In this document: in pieces, positions 53,056-61,344 of the stretch
How the letters are laid out: each line of letters begins with the position of its first letter
Position numbering within the stretch: position 1 is the stretch's first letter
NCBI GenBank assembly: GCA_963702695.1
Contig: CAVPDS010000017.1
Coordinates: forward strand, 1 to 64,000
Direction: 5' to 3'
From: VAZQ01 sp963702695
Lineage (GTDB): Bacteria > Pseudomonadota > Alphaproteobacteria > Rhizobiales > Xanthobacteraceae
DNA length: 64,000 nt
Made by a program: the position numbers and the translations under genes
The notes under the pieces: generated by a model
What the model was told of the DNA's origin: nothing
The model's database searches: none
Seen by the model: only the letters and a program-made list of their open reading frames with translations

Positions 53056-53859
53056 ATGCAAAACCTGCGTACGACTCTGGCAAAGCTGCTCCTGAGCGCC
53101 GCCTCACTTCTTCTGCTCGCGAACGCCGCCGTGGCCGACAAGCTCGATGACATCAAGGCGCGCGGAAAGCTCCTGGTCGGCAACAGCGAGACCTCGCCGC
53201 CGTTCAGCTCACGCGAGAACGGAAAGATTGTCGGCTACGACGTCGATCTCGCCGCGGCGGTCGCGAGGCGCCTGGGCGTCGGAATGGAATTCGTATCGGT
53301 CAAGAATTCAGAGCGCATCCCAGCCTTGCAACAGGACCGCATCGACCTCGCGGCGTCTGGCATGACGCGCGCCGACAATCGCCGCGACCAGATGGGCTTC
53401 AGCCTCGCCTACCTGGTGTCGCCGCACACCGTCATCATCCGCAAGGACAGCGGCATAATCGCGGTGAAACAAATGGCGGAGAAAAAACTCGCGCTGGTCA
53501 AAGGCGCAAGCGTTGATCGCGAACTCAAGCAGGCCGTCCCAACGATGGAGATCGTGTTCTTCGACACCTACGCCGAATGTTTCGACGCGCTACGCGACCG
53601 GAAGGTGTCAGGCTTTCTGGCCGACGAGGTGCTGCTGTGGGCGTTCGCGCAGAAGAGCGGGTCGCCGCAGGACTACATGATGATCCCGGACTACGAGTTG
53701 CCGCGCACCGCCGGCTTCGGGATCAAGAAAGACGAGCCGCGGTTTACGAAGTTTGTCGACGATACGCTGCTCGATCTGGAGAAATCCGGCGCAGCGCAAA
53801 AGATCTTCGACAAATGGTTCGCGCCGGTGAAGCGGCCGTTCGAGATCAAGTCGCAGTGA
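53056..53859 (+). CDS. amino-acid-type ABC solute-binding protein (SBP family 3), orphan
   Basis: Periplasmic receptor of 267 aa. GGGAGA precedes ATG 53056; the signal peptide ends near NAAVAD. The mature protein starts KLDDIKARGKLLVGNSETSPPFSSRENGKIVGYDVDLAAAVARRLGV, the standard SBP family 3 beginning, and has LDLAASGMTR-like IDLAASGMTRADNRRDQMGFS and FDTYAECFDALRDRKVSGFLAD. The family binds polar amino acids or related acids. No permease or ATPase gene is adjacent. It lies just after the NMT1-type receptor gene with a repeat in between. Confidence 0.9.
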   Translation: MQNLRTTLAKLLLSAASLLLLANAAVADKLDDIKARGKLLVGNSETSPPFSSRENGKIVGYDVDLAAAVARRLGVGMEFVSVKNSERIPALQQDRIDLAASGMTRADNRRDQMGFSLAYLVSPHTVIIRKDSGIIAVKQMAEKKLALVKGASVDRELKQAVPTMEIVFFDTYAECFDALRDRKVSGFLADEVLLWAFAQKSGSPQDYMMIPDYELPRTAGFGIKKDEPRFTKFVDDTLLDLEKSGAAQKIFDKWFAPVKRPFEIKSQ

Positions 53860-53874
53860 TCGTGTCCGGTCCGC

Positions 53875-53960
53875 CCCTCCCCGCGAAAGCGGGGACCCAG
53901 AGGCAACACGCGAAGACTCTTGTTGCAAGCGGCGCTGGATTCCCGGTTGTGCGGGAAAGA
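53875..53960. repeat. intergenic CCCGCGAAAGCGGGG palindrome
   Basis: CCCCGCGAAAGCGGGG is a perfect short hairpin with the same GAAA loop as 17469-17498, followed by sequence ending in GGATTCCCGGTTGTGCGGGA. It lies between convergent genes and probably serves as the shared transcript end. Confidence 0.5.
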
Positions 53961-53987
53961 GCGGAGAATTCGGAATGCCTTCCCGTG

Positions 53988-55115
53988 TCAAACACCCAGC
54001 TGCTGCCTGACCCACGGGATGATCACCCCCGCCGTGATGTCATCATCCTTGACAGTGAGCGAGCGGCCCATGGTCATCCCGTCTGGATTGACCCATGCGT
54101 GCTTTGGGCTGCCATTGCGCAGCAGCAAGAGGAAATCCTCGAACGGCACCTGCGTATCCTTCGCGCCTGCGATCAGCAGCATCGGCGGCGTCGGCTTCTC
54201 GATGAATCCGCCCGCAGCCAGCGACAGCGTCGGCATGAATTCGAACGCCTCCTCTACCGTATCCAGCCCGAGCATGTGCAGGCGCGACGGCACGTAGTCG
54301 AACAGAAATTCCCTGGTTTTGAACGCCTCCTCCTGCCACGCGCGCTGGAAATAATGATGCACCGGCCCGCTCTGAAACACGACCCCCTTGAGCCGCGCCG
54401 CTTCCGCGTAGCCGGTGCGCGCCGACCAATAGCTGCCCCAGCTCTGTCCCCGCACGATGACGCGATCGCCATCAAGGTCGCCGCGCGCGCACACATGATC
54501 GATCGCCGCTGAAAACATGCGCTCGGAGCCGGGTCGCGCCGGGAGCGGTGCGTCGCCGGTGCCGGGCATGTCGAGGGCGAGCACGGCGATGCCCCATTTG
54601 AGCAGCGCGCGGCTCTGGATCGCGACCGTGTCTTTCCAGAGATCGCTGCCGCCGATGCTGATCACAACCGGCGGCTTCTGGACGGGAGGCACCTGAAGAA
54701 GGCCGACAATCTCGCCCCCTTCGAACGCGAAGCGGACGAGTTCGATCGGCGGATCGACCAGCCCGCCATAGGCCCCGAAAGCAGCGCGAGCACGAACGAG
54801 GCACTCTGCCTTTTTCGGCGACGAGGCGACAGGCCAGCGGCCCAGCGTATAGAGCCGCCACGCCGCCAAGAGGTCCGCGCGCGCCGCTATCATATCGGCG
54901 TTGCGCTGCCCCACCACTGCGCTGGCCCGGTAACGATCGCCAAGCCTCATCCACGCCGCACCCCACGCTTCCGGATCAAGGCTTGAGATCATCGCCAGCG
55001 CTTCGCGCGCGTCCTCGGGCTTGATGCCGAACAGCGGATAGGCGCCGCGGTCAGCGCGCGCCTGTGCCTCGGCTCTCAGCTCTTCCAACGTCCGCGTTTG
55101 CCAAGCGTCGATCAT
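53988..55115 (-). CDS. FrsA-like / polyketide-type alpha/beta hydrolase
   Basis: Protein of 375 aa with a helical N-terminal half (about 1-130) and an alpha/beta-hydrolase domain (about 140-375). The oxyanion region is VVISIGGSDLWKDT, the nucleophile elbow is RGQSWGSYWS, and the acid may be in AGAKDTQVPFEDF. Where the catalytic His is expected near the end, the sequence reads VNPDGMTMGRS, so the His appears replaced or lies elsewhere; this needs alignment. Relatives are FrsA/DUF1100 and 2,6-dihydropseudooxynicotine hydrolase-like enzymes. It follows the quinone oxidoreductase gene by 12 bases and belongs to the ispA-led operon. Confidence 0.8.
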   Translation of the reverse strand: MIDAWQTRTLEELRAEAQARADRGAYPLFGIKPEDAREALAMISSLDPEAWGAAWMRLGDRYRASAVVGQRNADMIAARADLLAAWRLYTLGRWPVASSPKKAECLVRARAAFGAYGGLVDPPIELVRFAFEGGEIVGLLQVPPVQKPPVVISIGGSDLWKDTVAIQSRALLKWGIAVLALDMPGTGDAPLPARPGSERMFSAAIDHVCARGDLDGDRVIVRGQSWGSYWSARTGYAEAARLKGVVFQSGPVHHYFQRAWQEEAFKTREFLFDYVPSRLHMLGLDTVEEAFEFMPTLSLAAGGFIEKPTPPMLLIAGAKDTQVPFEDFLLLLRNGSPKHAWVNPDGMTMGRSLTVKDDDITAGVIIPWVRQQLGV

Positions 55116-55127
55116 TCGCGATCCGTC

Positions 55128-56108
55128 CTACACCACCAGCACGATCGAGCCCGTGGTCTTGCGCGCCTCGAGGTCGGCGTGCGCCTGCGGCGCGTCGTAC
55201 AGCGGATAGGTCTTGCTGATGTCGATCCGGATCTTCCCGCCAAGCACCATCGTGAACAGATCGTTGGCAGTCTCCAACAGCTCTGCGCGGGTGGCGGTGT
55301 AGTCCGGCAGGCTCGGATGAGTGACGAACACCGATCCCAGATGCCCGAGTCGCCGCGGCGCGATCGGGTCGGGATCGCCGGACGCCTCACCGAACGACGC
55401 CAGCACGCCACGCCGACGCAGGCAGCGCAGCGAATCCTCGAACGTCGCCTTGCCCACGGAATCGTAAACCACGGGCACGCCCGCGCCACCGGTAATCTCG
55501 CGCACGCGCCCGGCGAAATTCACTTGGGTATAGACGATTGCATGATCGCAGCCAAAGCCACTGGCGATCGCGGCTTTTTCCTCGCTTCCGACGGTGCCGA
55601 TCACGGTCGCGCCCAGGTGCTTGGCCCATTGGCACATGATCGCGCCCACGCCGCCCGCGGCCGCGTGGATGAGGATCGTGTCGCCCGGCTGCACGCGATA
55701 GGTCTCGCGCAGAAGGTAACGCGCAGTCATTCCGCGGATCATCATCGCCGCGGCAGTGCGTTCATCGATGCCGTCCGGCAACGGAACAACCCGGGCGGCA
55801 GGAACGAGCCGTGCTTGCGCGTAGGCGCCATCCGGCCCGGCAACGCAGGCGATGCGATCGCCAACCGCGAGCCCGCTCACCTGCGGTCCGATCGCATCGA
55901 TAACGCCCGCACTTTCCATGCCGACTCCGGATGGAAATGAGTTCACCGCATGGCTGCCACGGCGGATCAGCACGTCACGGTAGTTAACGGCAACCGCGGT
56001 GTTCCGCATGCGGACCTGGCCCGGGCCGGGATCGCCCACCTCGACGTCGTCAAGGCGAAGGACCTCCGGACCGCCGTGGCGGTCGAAACGAAACGCCTTG
56101 CTAAGCAT
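55128..56108 (-). CDS. zinc-less MDR / NADPH:quinone oxidoreductase-like protein
   Basis: Medium-chain dehydrogenase/reductase of 326 aa. The N-terminal GroES-like domain has NYRDVLIRRGSHAVNSFPSGVGMESAGVIDAIG and no zinc cysteine pattern. The Rossmann domain has ILIHAAAGGVGAIMCQWAKHLGATVIGTVGSEEKA, typical of Qor and crotonyl-CoA-reductase-like members using NADPH. ATG 56108 overlaps the ispA stop (ATGCTTAG), so it is translationally coupled to ispA. It may reduce quinones or enoyl compounds; a role tied to isoprenoids is possible only by context. Confidence 0.92.
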   Translation of the reverse strand: MLSKAFRFDRHGGPEVLRLDDVEVGDPGPGQVRMRNTAVAVNYRDVLIRRGSHAVNSFPSGVGMESAGVIDAIGPQVSGLAVGDRIACVAGPDGAYAQARLVPAARVVPLPDGIDERTAAAMMIRGMTARYLLRETYRVQPGDTILIHAAAGGVGAIMCQWAKHLGATVIGTVGSEEKAAIASGFGCDHAIVYTQVNFAGRVREITGGAGVPVVYDSVGKATFEDSLRCLRRRGVLASFGEASGDPDPIAPRRLGHLGSVFVTHPSLPDYTATRAELLETANDLFTMVLGGKIRIDISKTYPLYDAPQAHADLEARKTTGSIVLVV

Positions 56109-57090
56109 CGCGCTCGGCGACGAAATGTGCGCCCGCGATCAGCGTTCCCGCAGCCGCGCCGAACGGGACCATCGCCGCTTCCGCTTCAGCGACCAACGCC
56201 CGCAGGCGCGCCTTGGCGCCCTCGCGGCCGAGCACACCGACAATCGTCGCCTTCCCCGCGGCCGCGTCCTTGCCGATCTGCTTGCCGACCAGTGCCGGAT
56301 CCCCTTCAACGTCGAGGAGATCGTCCGCGATCTGAAAGGCCTGCCCGACCGCGGCGCCGTAACGTTCCAGCGCCCCGCGCTGATCGGCATTCGCCTGCCC
56401 AAGTATCCCACCGGCCCGGCAGGCGAAGCGCAGCAAGGCTCCCGTCTTCATCGCCTGCAGCAGCGCGATCTCATGTTCGGCCAGGCGTTGCGCCTTGCCG
56501 TCGGCGAAGCGTCCTTCCGCAGCAAGGTCGAGCATCTGGCCACCGGCCATGCCGCCAAGCCCCGAGGCACGCGCGAGCGCGTTGACCAGGGCAACCCGCA
56601 CCGCTGCGTCGGGGTGCGTCTCGGGTCGCGATGCGATGTCGAAGGCGAAGGTGAGAAGACCGTCGCCCGCGAGGATGGCCGTGGCCTCGTCGAAGGCTTT
56701 GTGCGCGGTCGGACGCCCGCGCCGAAGCTCATCATTGTCCATCGCCGGGAGATCGTCGTGCACCAGCGAATAGCAGTGGACGCATTCGAGCGCCGCTCCG
56801 GCCATCAGCGCACGTTCGCGCGGAACGCTGAACAGGGCCGCACTCTCGACAACAAGAAACGGCCGGAAGCGCTTGCCCGCCCCGAGACTCGTGTAGCGCA
56901 TGGCCTCCAGCAGGCGCGCCGGCCGATCGAGTTCCTCGCGCTCGGGCGGCGTCCCCAGCAGCCGGTCCAGCAGCACATCGGTTTCCTGCGCGGTATCGTT
57001 AAGGCGTTCTTGGAACTGGTCCGGCGCGCTCACAATGTCGTCCATCTTCGAATCCGCGTGTTTCGCCACCTGCTTATGCGGAACGTTCAT
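56101..57090 (-). CDS. ispA: farnesyl/polyprenyl diphosphate synthase (IspA-type)
   Basis: Trans-prenyltransferase of about 329 aa. The first aspartate-rich motif is DDLPAMDNDELRRGRPTAHKAF and the second DDLLDVEGD; GKRFRPFLVVESA and GGQMLDLAAEG are also typical. It condenses isopentenyl and dimethylallyl diphosphates to farnesyl (possibly geranyl) diphosphate, the precursor for the hpn genes. ATG 57090 follows TGGAG closely; ATG 57045 is an alternative. It is divergent from hpnB with a 120-bp gap, so precursor supply and hopanoid synthesis may be co-regulated. Chain length cannot be read with certainty. Confidence 0.92.
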   Translation of the reverse strand: MNVPHKQVAKHADSKMDDIVSAPDQFQERLNDTAQETDVLLDRLLGTPPEREELDRPARLLEAMRYTSLGAGKRFRPFLVVESAALFSVPRERALMAGAALECVHCYSLVHDDLPAMDNDELRRGRPTAHKAFDEATAILAGDGLLTFAFDIASRPETHPDAAVRVALVNALARASGLGGMAGGQMLDLAAEGRFADGKAQRLAEHEIALLQAMKTGALLRFACRAGGILGQANADQRGALERYGAAVGQAFQIADDLLDVEGDPALVGKQIGKDAAAGKATIVGVLGREGAKARLRALVAEAEAAMVPFGAAAGTLIAGAHFVAERDA

Positions 57091-57210
57091 GTTTCTCCAG
57101 TCCCCCAAAGCCGAATTTGGCAACAACCTTGGCTGGAATTATTTTACCCAAGTTCGGGTCATCCGTGATACGACCCGCTTCTATAGTTACCGGAGGCAAG
57201 ATCAACCTTT

Positions 57211-58362
57211 ATGATCGCTACTCTCGCCGCAATTCCCGTCGCGATCTGGCTGTATTTACTGTTTGCCCGCGGCGGGTTCTGGCTGTCGGCGGAGCGGGAC
57301 GATGGCGCGCCCGCGCACCTGTCCGTATGGCCGAGCGTCACCGCCGTCATTCCAGCGCGCGACGAGGCGGAGTGCATCGGGCCAACGATCACGTCGCTCC
57401 TGCGGCAGGACTATCCGGGCGAATGGTCGATCATCCTCGTCGATGACAACAGCACTGACGGAACGGCGGAGGCGGCGCGGCAGGCCGCGGCATCGCTCGG
57501 CGCCGAGACAAAGCTCAAGGTGATCGCCGGCGCCGAACTCGCCGCCGGTTGGACCGGAAAACTTTGGGCGATCAAGCAGGGCGCCGACGCGGCGCAATCG
57601 GCTGCAACGCCGCCGGACTATCTGCTGCTGACCGATGCCGACATCGTCTATCAGCCAGGCGTGCTGGGCGGCCTGGTCGGACGCGCTGAGGCGGGGGGCC
57701 TGCTGCTGAATTCGCTCATGGTCGAGTTGCGGTGCGTGAGCTTCGCCGAGCGCAGCCTCATCCCGGCCTTCATCTTTTTCTTTCAAATGCTGTACCCGTT
57801 CGCCTGGGTCAATCGGAAGAATTGCGCGACCGCCGCCGCCGCCGGAGGCTGCATGCTGGTGCGTTCGAACGCACTTCACTCCGCCGGCGGCATCGACGTC
57901 ATCCGCAATGCGCTGATCGACGACTGCGCGCTGGCCAAACTCCTCAAAGCCCGCGGCCCGATCTGGCTCGGATTGTCCGAACGCGTGCACAGCATCCGTC
58001 GTTACCCGACGATCGGGGACATCCGCGGGATGGTGGCGCGCTCGGCTTACGCGCAGCTCCGGTATTCACCAATTCTATTGACGGGTACTGTCATCGGCAT
58101 GGTGCTGACCTATCTGGCCCCGCCACTGCTGGCCCTGTTCGGCGGCGGCGGCGCCCGGATTCTTGGACTGTGGGCCTGGAGCTTGATGGCGGCCGCGTTC
58201 GCGCCCACTTTACGGCTCTACCGGGTCTCGGCGCTGTGGGGTTTCGCGTTGCCACTGATTGCGTTCAGCTACCTGTTGTTCACGCTCGACTCCGCGCTGC
58301 AATACAACCGCGGCCAAGGCGGACTCTGGAAGGGCCGCGTCCAAGCGGCAGGGCCGACATGA
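57211..58362 (+). CDS. hpnB: hopanoid-locus glycosyltransferase HpnB
   Basis: Membrane-associated family 2 glycosyltransferase of 383 aa. It has an N-terminal hydrophobic segment, the nucleotide-sugar region VTAVIPARDEAECIGPTITSLLRQDYPGEWSIILVDDNSTDGT, a DxD motif in LLLTDADIVYQP, and C-terminal membrane segments (LLTGTVIGMVLTYLAPPLLALF; LWAWSLMAAAFAPTLRLY). This layout and its place before hpnC identify HpnB. GGAGG lies a rather long 13 bases before the ATG. Its stop overlaps the hpnC ATG (ATGA), implying coupled translation. The sugar donor is unknown. Confidence 0.93.
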   Translation: MIATLAAIPVAIWLYLLFARGGFWLSAERDDGAPAHLSVWPSVTAVIPARDEAECIGPTITSLLRQDYPGEWSIILVDDNSTDGTAEAARQAAASLGAETKLKVIAGAELAAGWTGKLWAIKQGADAAQSAATPPDYLLLTDADIVYQPGVLGGLVGRAEAGGLLLNSLMVELRCVSFAERSLIPAFIFFFQMLYPFAWVNRKNCATAAAAGGCMLVRSNALHSAGGIDVIRNALIDDCALAKLLKARGPIWLGLSERVHSIRRYPTIGDIRGMVARSAYAQLRYSPILLTGTVIGMVLTYLAPPLLALFGGGGARILGLWAWSLMAAAFAPTLRLYRVSALWGFALPLIAFSYLLFTLDSALQYNRGQGGLWKGRVQAAGPT

Positions 58363-59237
58363 GCGCGCCCGGCGAACTGAGATCGGGCAAAGGCCACCGC
58401 GACGAGAACTTTCCGGTCGCGTCGCGGCTTATTTCGCCGCGCCATCGCGAGCCGATCCTTGCGTTCTATGAGTTCGTGCGAACCGCCGACGACATGGCCG
58501 ATCACCCGACGCTCGCTCCGCAGGAGAAGCTTGCGCTGCTGGACCAGCTCGAAGCGACGCTGCTCGGCAGGGACGATCAGCTCGCGGAAGCCGTGCGGCT
58601 GCGCAAGGTACTGCGCGAGCGCAACCTTGCGCCGCGTCATGCCCAGGACCTCTTGACTGCGTTCCGGTTGGATGTGACCAAGCTGCGCTATCGCGACTGG
58701 GATGATCTCATGGGGTACTGCACCTACTCCGCCATGCCGGTTGGGCGCTTCGTGCTCGACGTGCATGGGGAGGACCGGTCGACCTGGCCGGCCAATGATG
58801 CGCTGTGTGCCGCCCTGCAGATCATCAACCATCTGCAGGATTGCGGGAAGGATTACCGTGATCTCGATCGTGTTTACGTGCCGCTCGATGCCCTCGCCGC
58901 CAGCGGCGCAAGCATCGAGGACCTGGGACGGGAGGCTGCAGCCCCGGCATTGCGGCAATGCCTACGCCAGCTCGCGATCCGCATCAGCACGCTGCTCGAT
59001 CTCAGCGCGCCATTTTCCGCCCGCATCAATGATTTCCGCCTTGCCATGGAAGTCGCCGTCATCCAGGCGCTGGCGCGACGGCTCACGGCCATGCTCACGG
59101 TCCGCGATCCGTTGAGCGAGCGCGTGCATCTGAAGAAGGCAGGCGTCGCTGCCGTCGGCATCGTCGGCATGATCGCGGGCACCGTCAGCCGGATTGGGCG
59201 GAAGCTGTCGGTGGCCCACGCCCCGCGCAATGCCTGA
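58359..59237 (+). CDS. hpnC: hydroxysqualene synthase HpnC
   Basis: Squalene/phytoene-synthase-fold enzyme of 292 aa. ENFPVASRLISPRHREPILAFYEFVRTADDMADHP carries the first aspartate motif, and LQIINHLQDCGKDYRDLDRVYVP the second region, both as in HpnC. With HpnD and HpnE it makes squalene from farnesyl diphosphate: HpnD forms presqualene diphosphate, HpnC converts it to hydroxysqualene, HpnE reduces that to squalene. ATG 58359 overlaps the hpnB stop, and its own end overlaps hpnD. Identity follows from sequence and order. Confidence 0.93.
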   Translation: MSAPGELRSGKGHRDENFPVASRLISPRHREPILAFYEFVRTADDMADHPTLAPQEKLALLDQLEATLLGRDDQLAEAVRLRKVLRERNLAPRHAQDLLTAFRLDVTKLRYRDWDDLMGYCTYSAMPVGRFVLDVHGEDRSTWPANDALCAALQIINHLQDCGKDYRDLDRVYVPLDALAASGASIEDLGREAAAPALRQCLRQLAIRISTLLDLSAPFSARINDFRLAMEVAVIQALARRLTAMLTVRDPLSERVHLKKAGVAAVGIVGMIAGTVSRIGRKLSVAHAPRNA

Positions 59238-60078
59238 GGATATGCGCGTGGACGCCGCCACATCCCAAACGTCGACACACCCTGCTTCCGGCAGTTCGTT
59301 CTACGCCGCGATGCGCATCCTGCCGCGCGCGCAGCGCGAAGCGATGTTCGAGATCTACAGCTTCTGCCGCCGCGTCGACGACATTGCCGATTCAGACTTG
59401 CCGCGTACCGAACGGCTCGCGCAGCTCGCGCGCTGGCGCGCCGATGTTGACGCGCTCTATCAGGGCAAGCCCGCGCCGCTGATGGCCGGCCTCTCACAAC
59501 CGATGCGCGACTTCGACCTCGCGCGCGAGGACTTCCTCGCCCTCATCGACGGCATGGAGATGGACGCGGCCGCCGACATCCGCGCGCCGGACTTCGCCAC
59601 CCTCGATCTCTATTGCGATCGCGTCGCGAGCGCAGTGGGACGGCTTTCCGTTCGCGTGTTCGGGATGGCGCGAGAGGACGGCGAGCTATTGGCGTACCAT
59701 CTCGGCCGGGCGCTGCAGCTCACTAACATCCTGCGCGACCTCGACGAGGACGCCGGCATTGGGCGGCTTTATCTGCCGCGCGAGGCGCTGCGCCAAGCCG
59801 GTATCGAAACCACCGACCCCGACGCAACGCTCGCAAGTCGGCGGCTTGCCGACGCTTGCGCGGTCATCGTCGGACGCGCCCGTGAGCATTTCGCGCAGGC
59901 GCAGTTGATCATGGCCCGCTCGCCGCGCCGGGCGGTGCGCGCGCCGCGGATCATGGCCGAAGTCTATCGCGCCATGCTCGACGGCATGGACGCGCGCGGT
60001 TGGTCGTCGCCCCGCAAGCGCGTGCGCATTGCGCGCGCGCGGCTTGCCTGGATCATCTTGCGGCACGCGCTGGTTTGA
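59230..60078 (+). CDS. hpnD: presqualene diphosphate synthase HpnD
   Basis: Squalene/phytoene-synthase-fold enzyme of about 282 aa. SSFYAAMRILPRAQREAMFEIYSFCRRVDDIADSD holds the first DxxxD motif and GRALQLTNILRDLDEDAGIGRLYLP the second, with both aspartate clusters intact. HpnD joins two farnesyl diphosphates to presqualene diphosphate. ATG 59230 overlaps the hpnC stop by eight bases; ATG 59242 is an alternative but has poor spacing to its ribosome site. Its stop shares bases with the hpnE ATG (TGATG). Confidence 0.93.
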   Translation: MPEDMRVDAATSQTSTHPASGSSFYAAMRILPRAQREAMFEIYSFCRRVDDIADSDLPRTERLAQLARWRADVDALYQGKPAPLMAGLSQPMRDFDLAREDFLALIDGMEMDAAADIRAPDFATLDLYCDRVASAVGRLSVRVFGMAREDGELLAYHLGRALQLTNILRDLDEDAGIGRLYLPREALRQAGIETTDPDATLASRRLADACAVIVGRAREHFAQAQLIMARSPRRAVRAPRIMAEVYRAMLDGMDARGWSSPRKRVRIARARLAWIILRHALV

Positions 60079-61328
60079 TGCCGAGGACTGTTCACATCAT
60101 CGGTGCCGGCCTCGCCGGGCTCGCCGCCGCAGTCCAGCTTGCGGCACGCGGCGAAAGCGTGATCGTGCACGAGGCGACGAGCGTGGCAGGCGGCCGTTGC
60201 CGCTCCTATCACGACGCCGCCGTCGGAATGACGATCGACAACGGCAATCACCTCCTCCTTTCGGGCAACCGCGCGGCGCTTGATTATCTCAAGACGATCG
60301 GCGCCCAGGATCGCTTGATCGGACCGCCCGATGCGGCGTTTCCGTTCATCGATCTCGCCACGCAGGAGGAGTGGACGCTGCGCTTCAACAAGGGCCGCTT
60401 GCCCTTGTGGATATTCAACCCTCGCAAGCGGGTGCCTGGAACACGATCGTTCGATTACCTGCCGCTTGGGCGCCTCCTCTTCGCCTCGCGCGAGGATGCC
60501 GTGGGGGAACTCATCCGCTTCAGCGGGACGGTCTATGAGCGGCTGGTGCGCCCCCTGCTCCTCGCCGCGCTCAACATCGATCCGGCGGCTGGATCAGCGC
60601 GATTGGCGGGCGCAGTCATCCGCGAGACGCTGGCTGCCGGGGGGCGCGCCTGCCGTCCGTTGATTGCGGGCAATGGACTGAGCCACACCTTGATCGAGCC
60701 GGCACTTGCGTTCCTGCAGGGACGCGGCGTCGCTATTCAATTCGGGCATCAGCTATACGCGTTGCGCTTTGCGGGAAGCAGGATCGAAGCGCTCGACTTC
60801 GGCAGGGAAAGCGTCGCGTTCGGCCCCGATGATGCAGTGGTCCTCGCAGTGCCACCCTATACCGCCGCCGCGCTAGTGCCGCAGCTTGAAACGCCGAACG
60901 AATTCCGCGCCATCGTCAACGCGCACTTCCGCATCGATCCGGCGCCCAGCCAGCCGCCGATCCTGGGGGTACTCAACGCCGCGACCGAGTGGATTTTCGC
61001 CTTTCCCGGCCGGGTGTCGGTGACGATCAGCGCCGCCGACCGTCTCATCGATGCGCCGCGCGATGCGCTGGCTCAAACCATCTGGAACGAGGTCGCCGCC
61101 GCGACCGGCCTGCCGCCGGAGCTGCCGCGCTGGCAGATCGTGCGCGAACGACGCGCCACCTTTGCCGCGACGCCGGTACAAGACGCGCGGCGGCCCGGCG
61201 CCGAAACTCAGTGGCGCAACCTCGTCCTCGCCGGCGATTGGACCGACACCGGCTTGCCCGCGACCATCGAAGGTGCCATTCGATCCGGCCAACGCGCCGC
61301 CCGCCTGGTTACCCAACACACTCCATGA
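60078..61328 (+). CDS. hpnE: hydroxysqualene dehydroxylase HpnE
   Basis: FAD-dependent amine-oxidase-fold enzyme of 416 aa. The N-terminal dinucleotide motif is VHIIGAGLAGLAAAVQLAARGESVIVHEATSVAGGRCRSY. The C-terminal FAD region is LVLAGDWTDTGLPATIEGAIRSGQRAARLV. HpnE reduces hydroxysqualene to squalene. ATG 60078 overlaps the hpnD stop by one base, so the two are coupled. The order hpnC-hpnD-hpnE-shc supports the name. Confidence 0.94.
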   Translation: MPRTVHIIGAGLAGLAAAVQLAARGESVIVHEATSVAGGRCRSYHDAAVGMTIDNGNHLLLSGNRAALDYLKTIGAQDRLIGPPDAAFPFIDLATQEEWTLRFNKGRLPLWIFNPRKRVPGTRSFDYLPLGRLLFASREDAVGELIRFSGTVYERLVRPLLLAALNIDPAAGSARLAGAVIRETLAAGGRACRPLIAGNGLSHTLIEPALAFLQGRGVAIQFGHQLYALRFAGSRIEALDFGRESVAFGPDDAVVLAVPPYTAAALVPQLETPNEFRAIVNAHFRIDPAPSQPPILGVLNAATEWIFAFPGRVSVTISAADRLIDAPRDALAQTIWNEVAAATGLPPELPRWQIVRERRATFAATPVQDARRPGAETQWRNLVLAGDWTDTGLPATIEGAIRSGQRAARLVTQHTP

Positions 61329-61344
61329 CCTGTCTGCTGGACCG

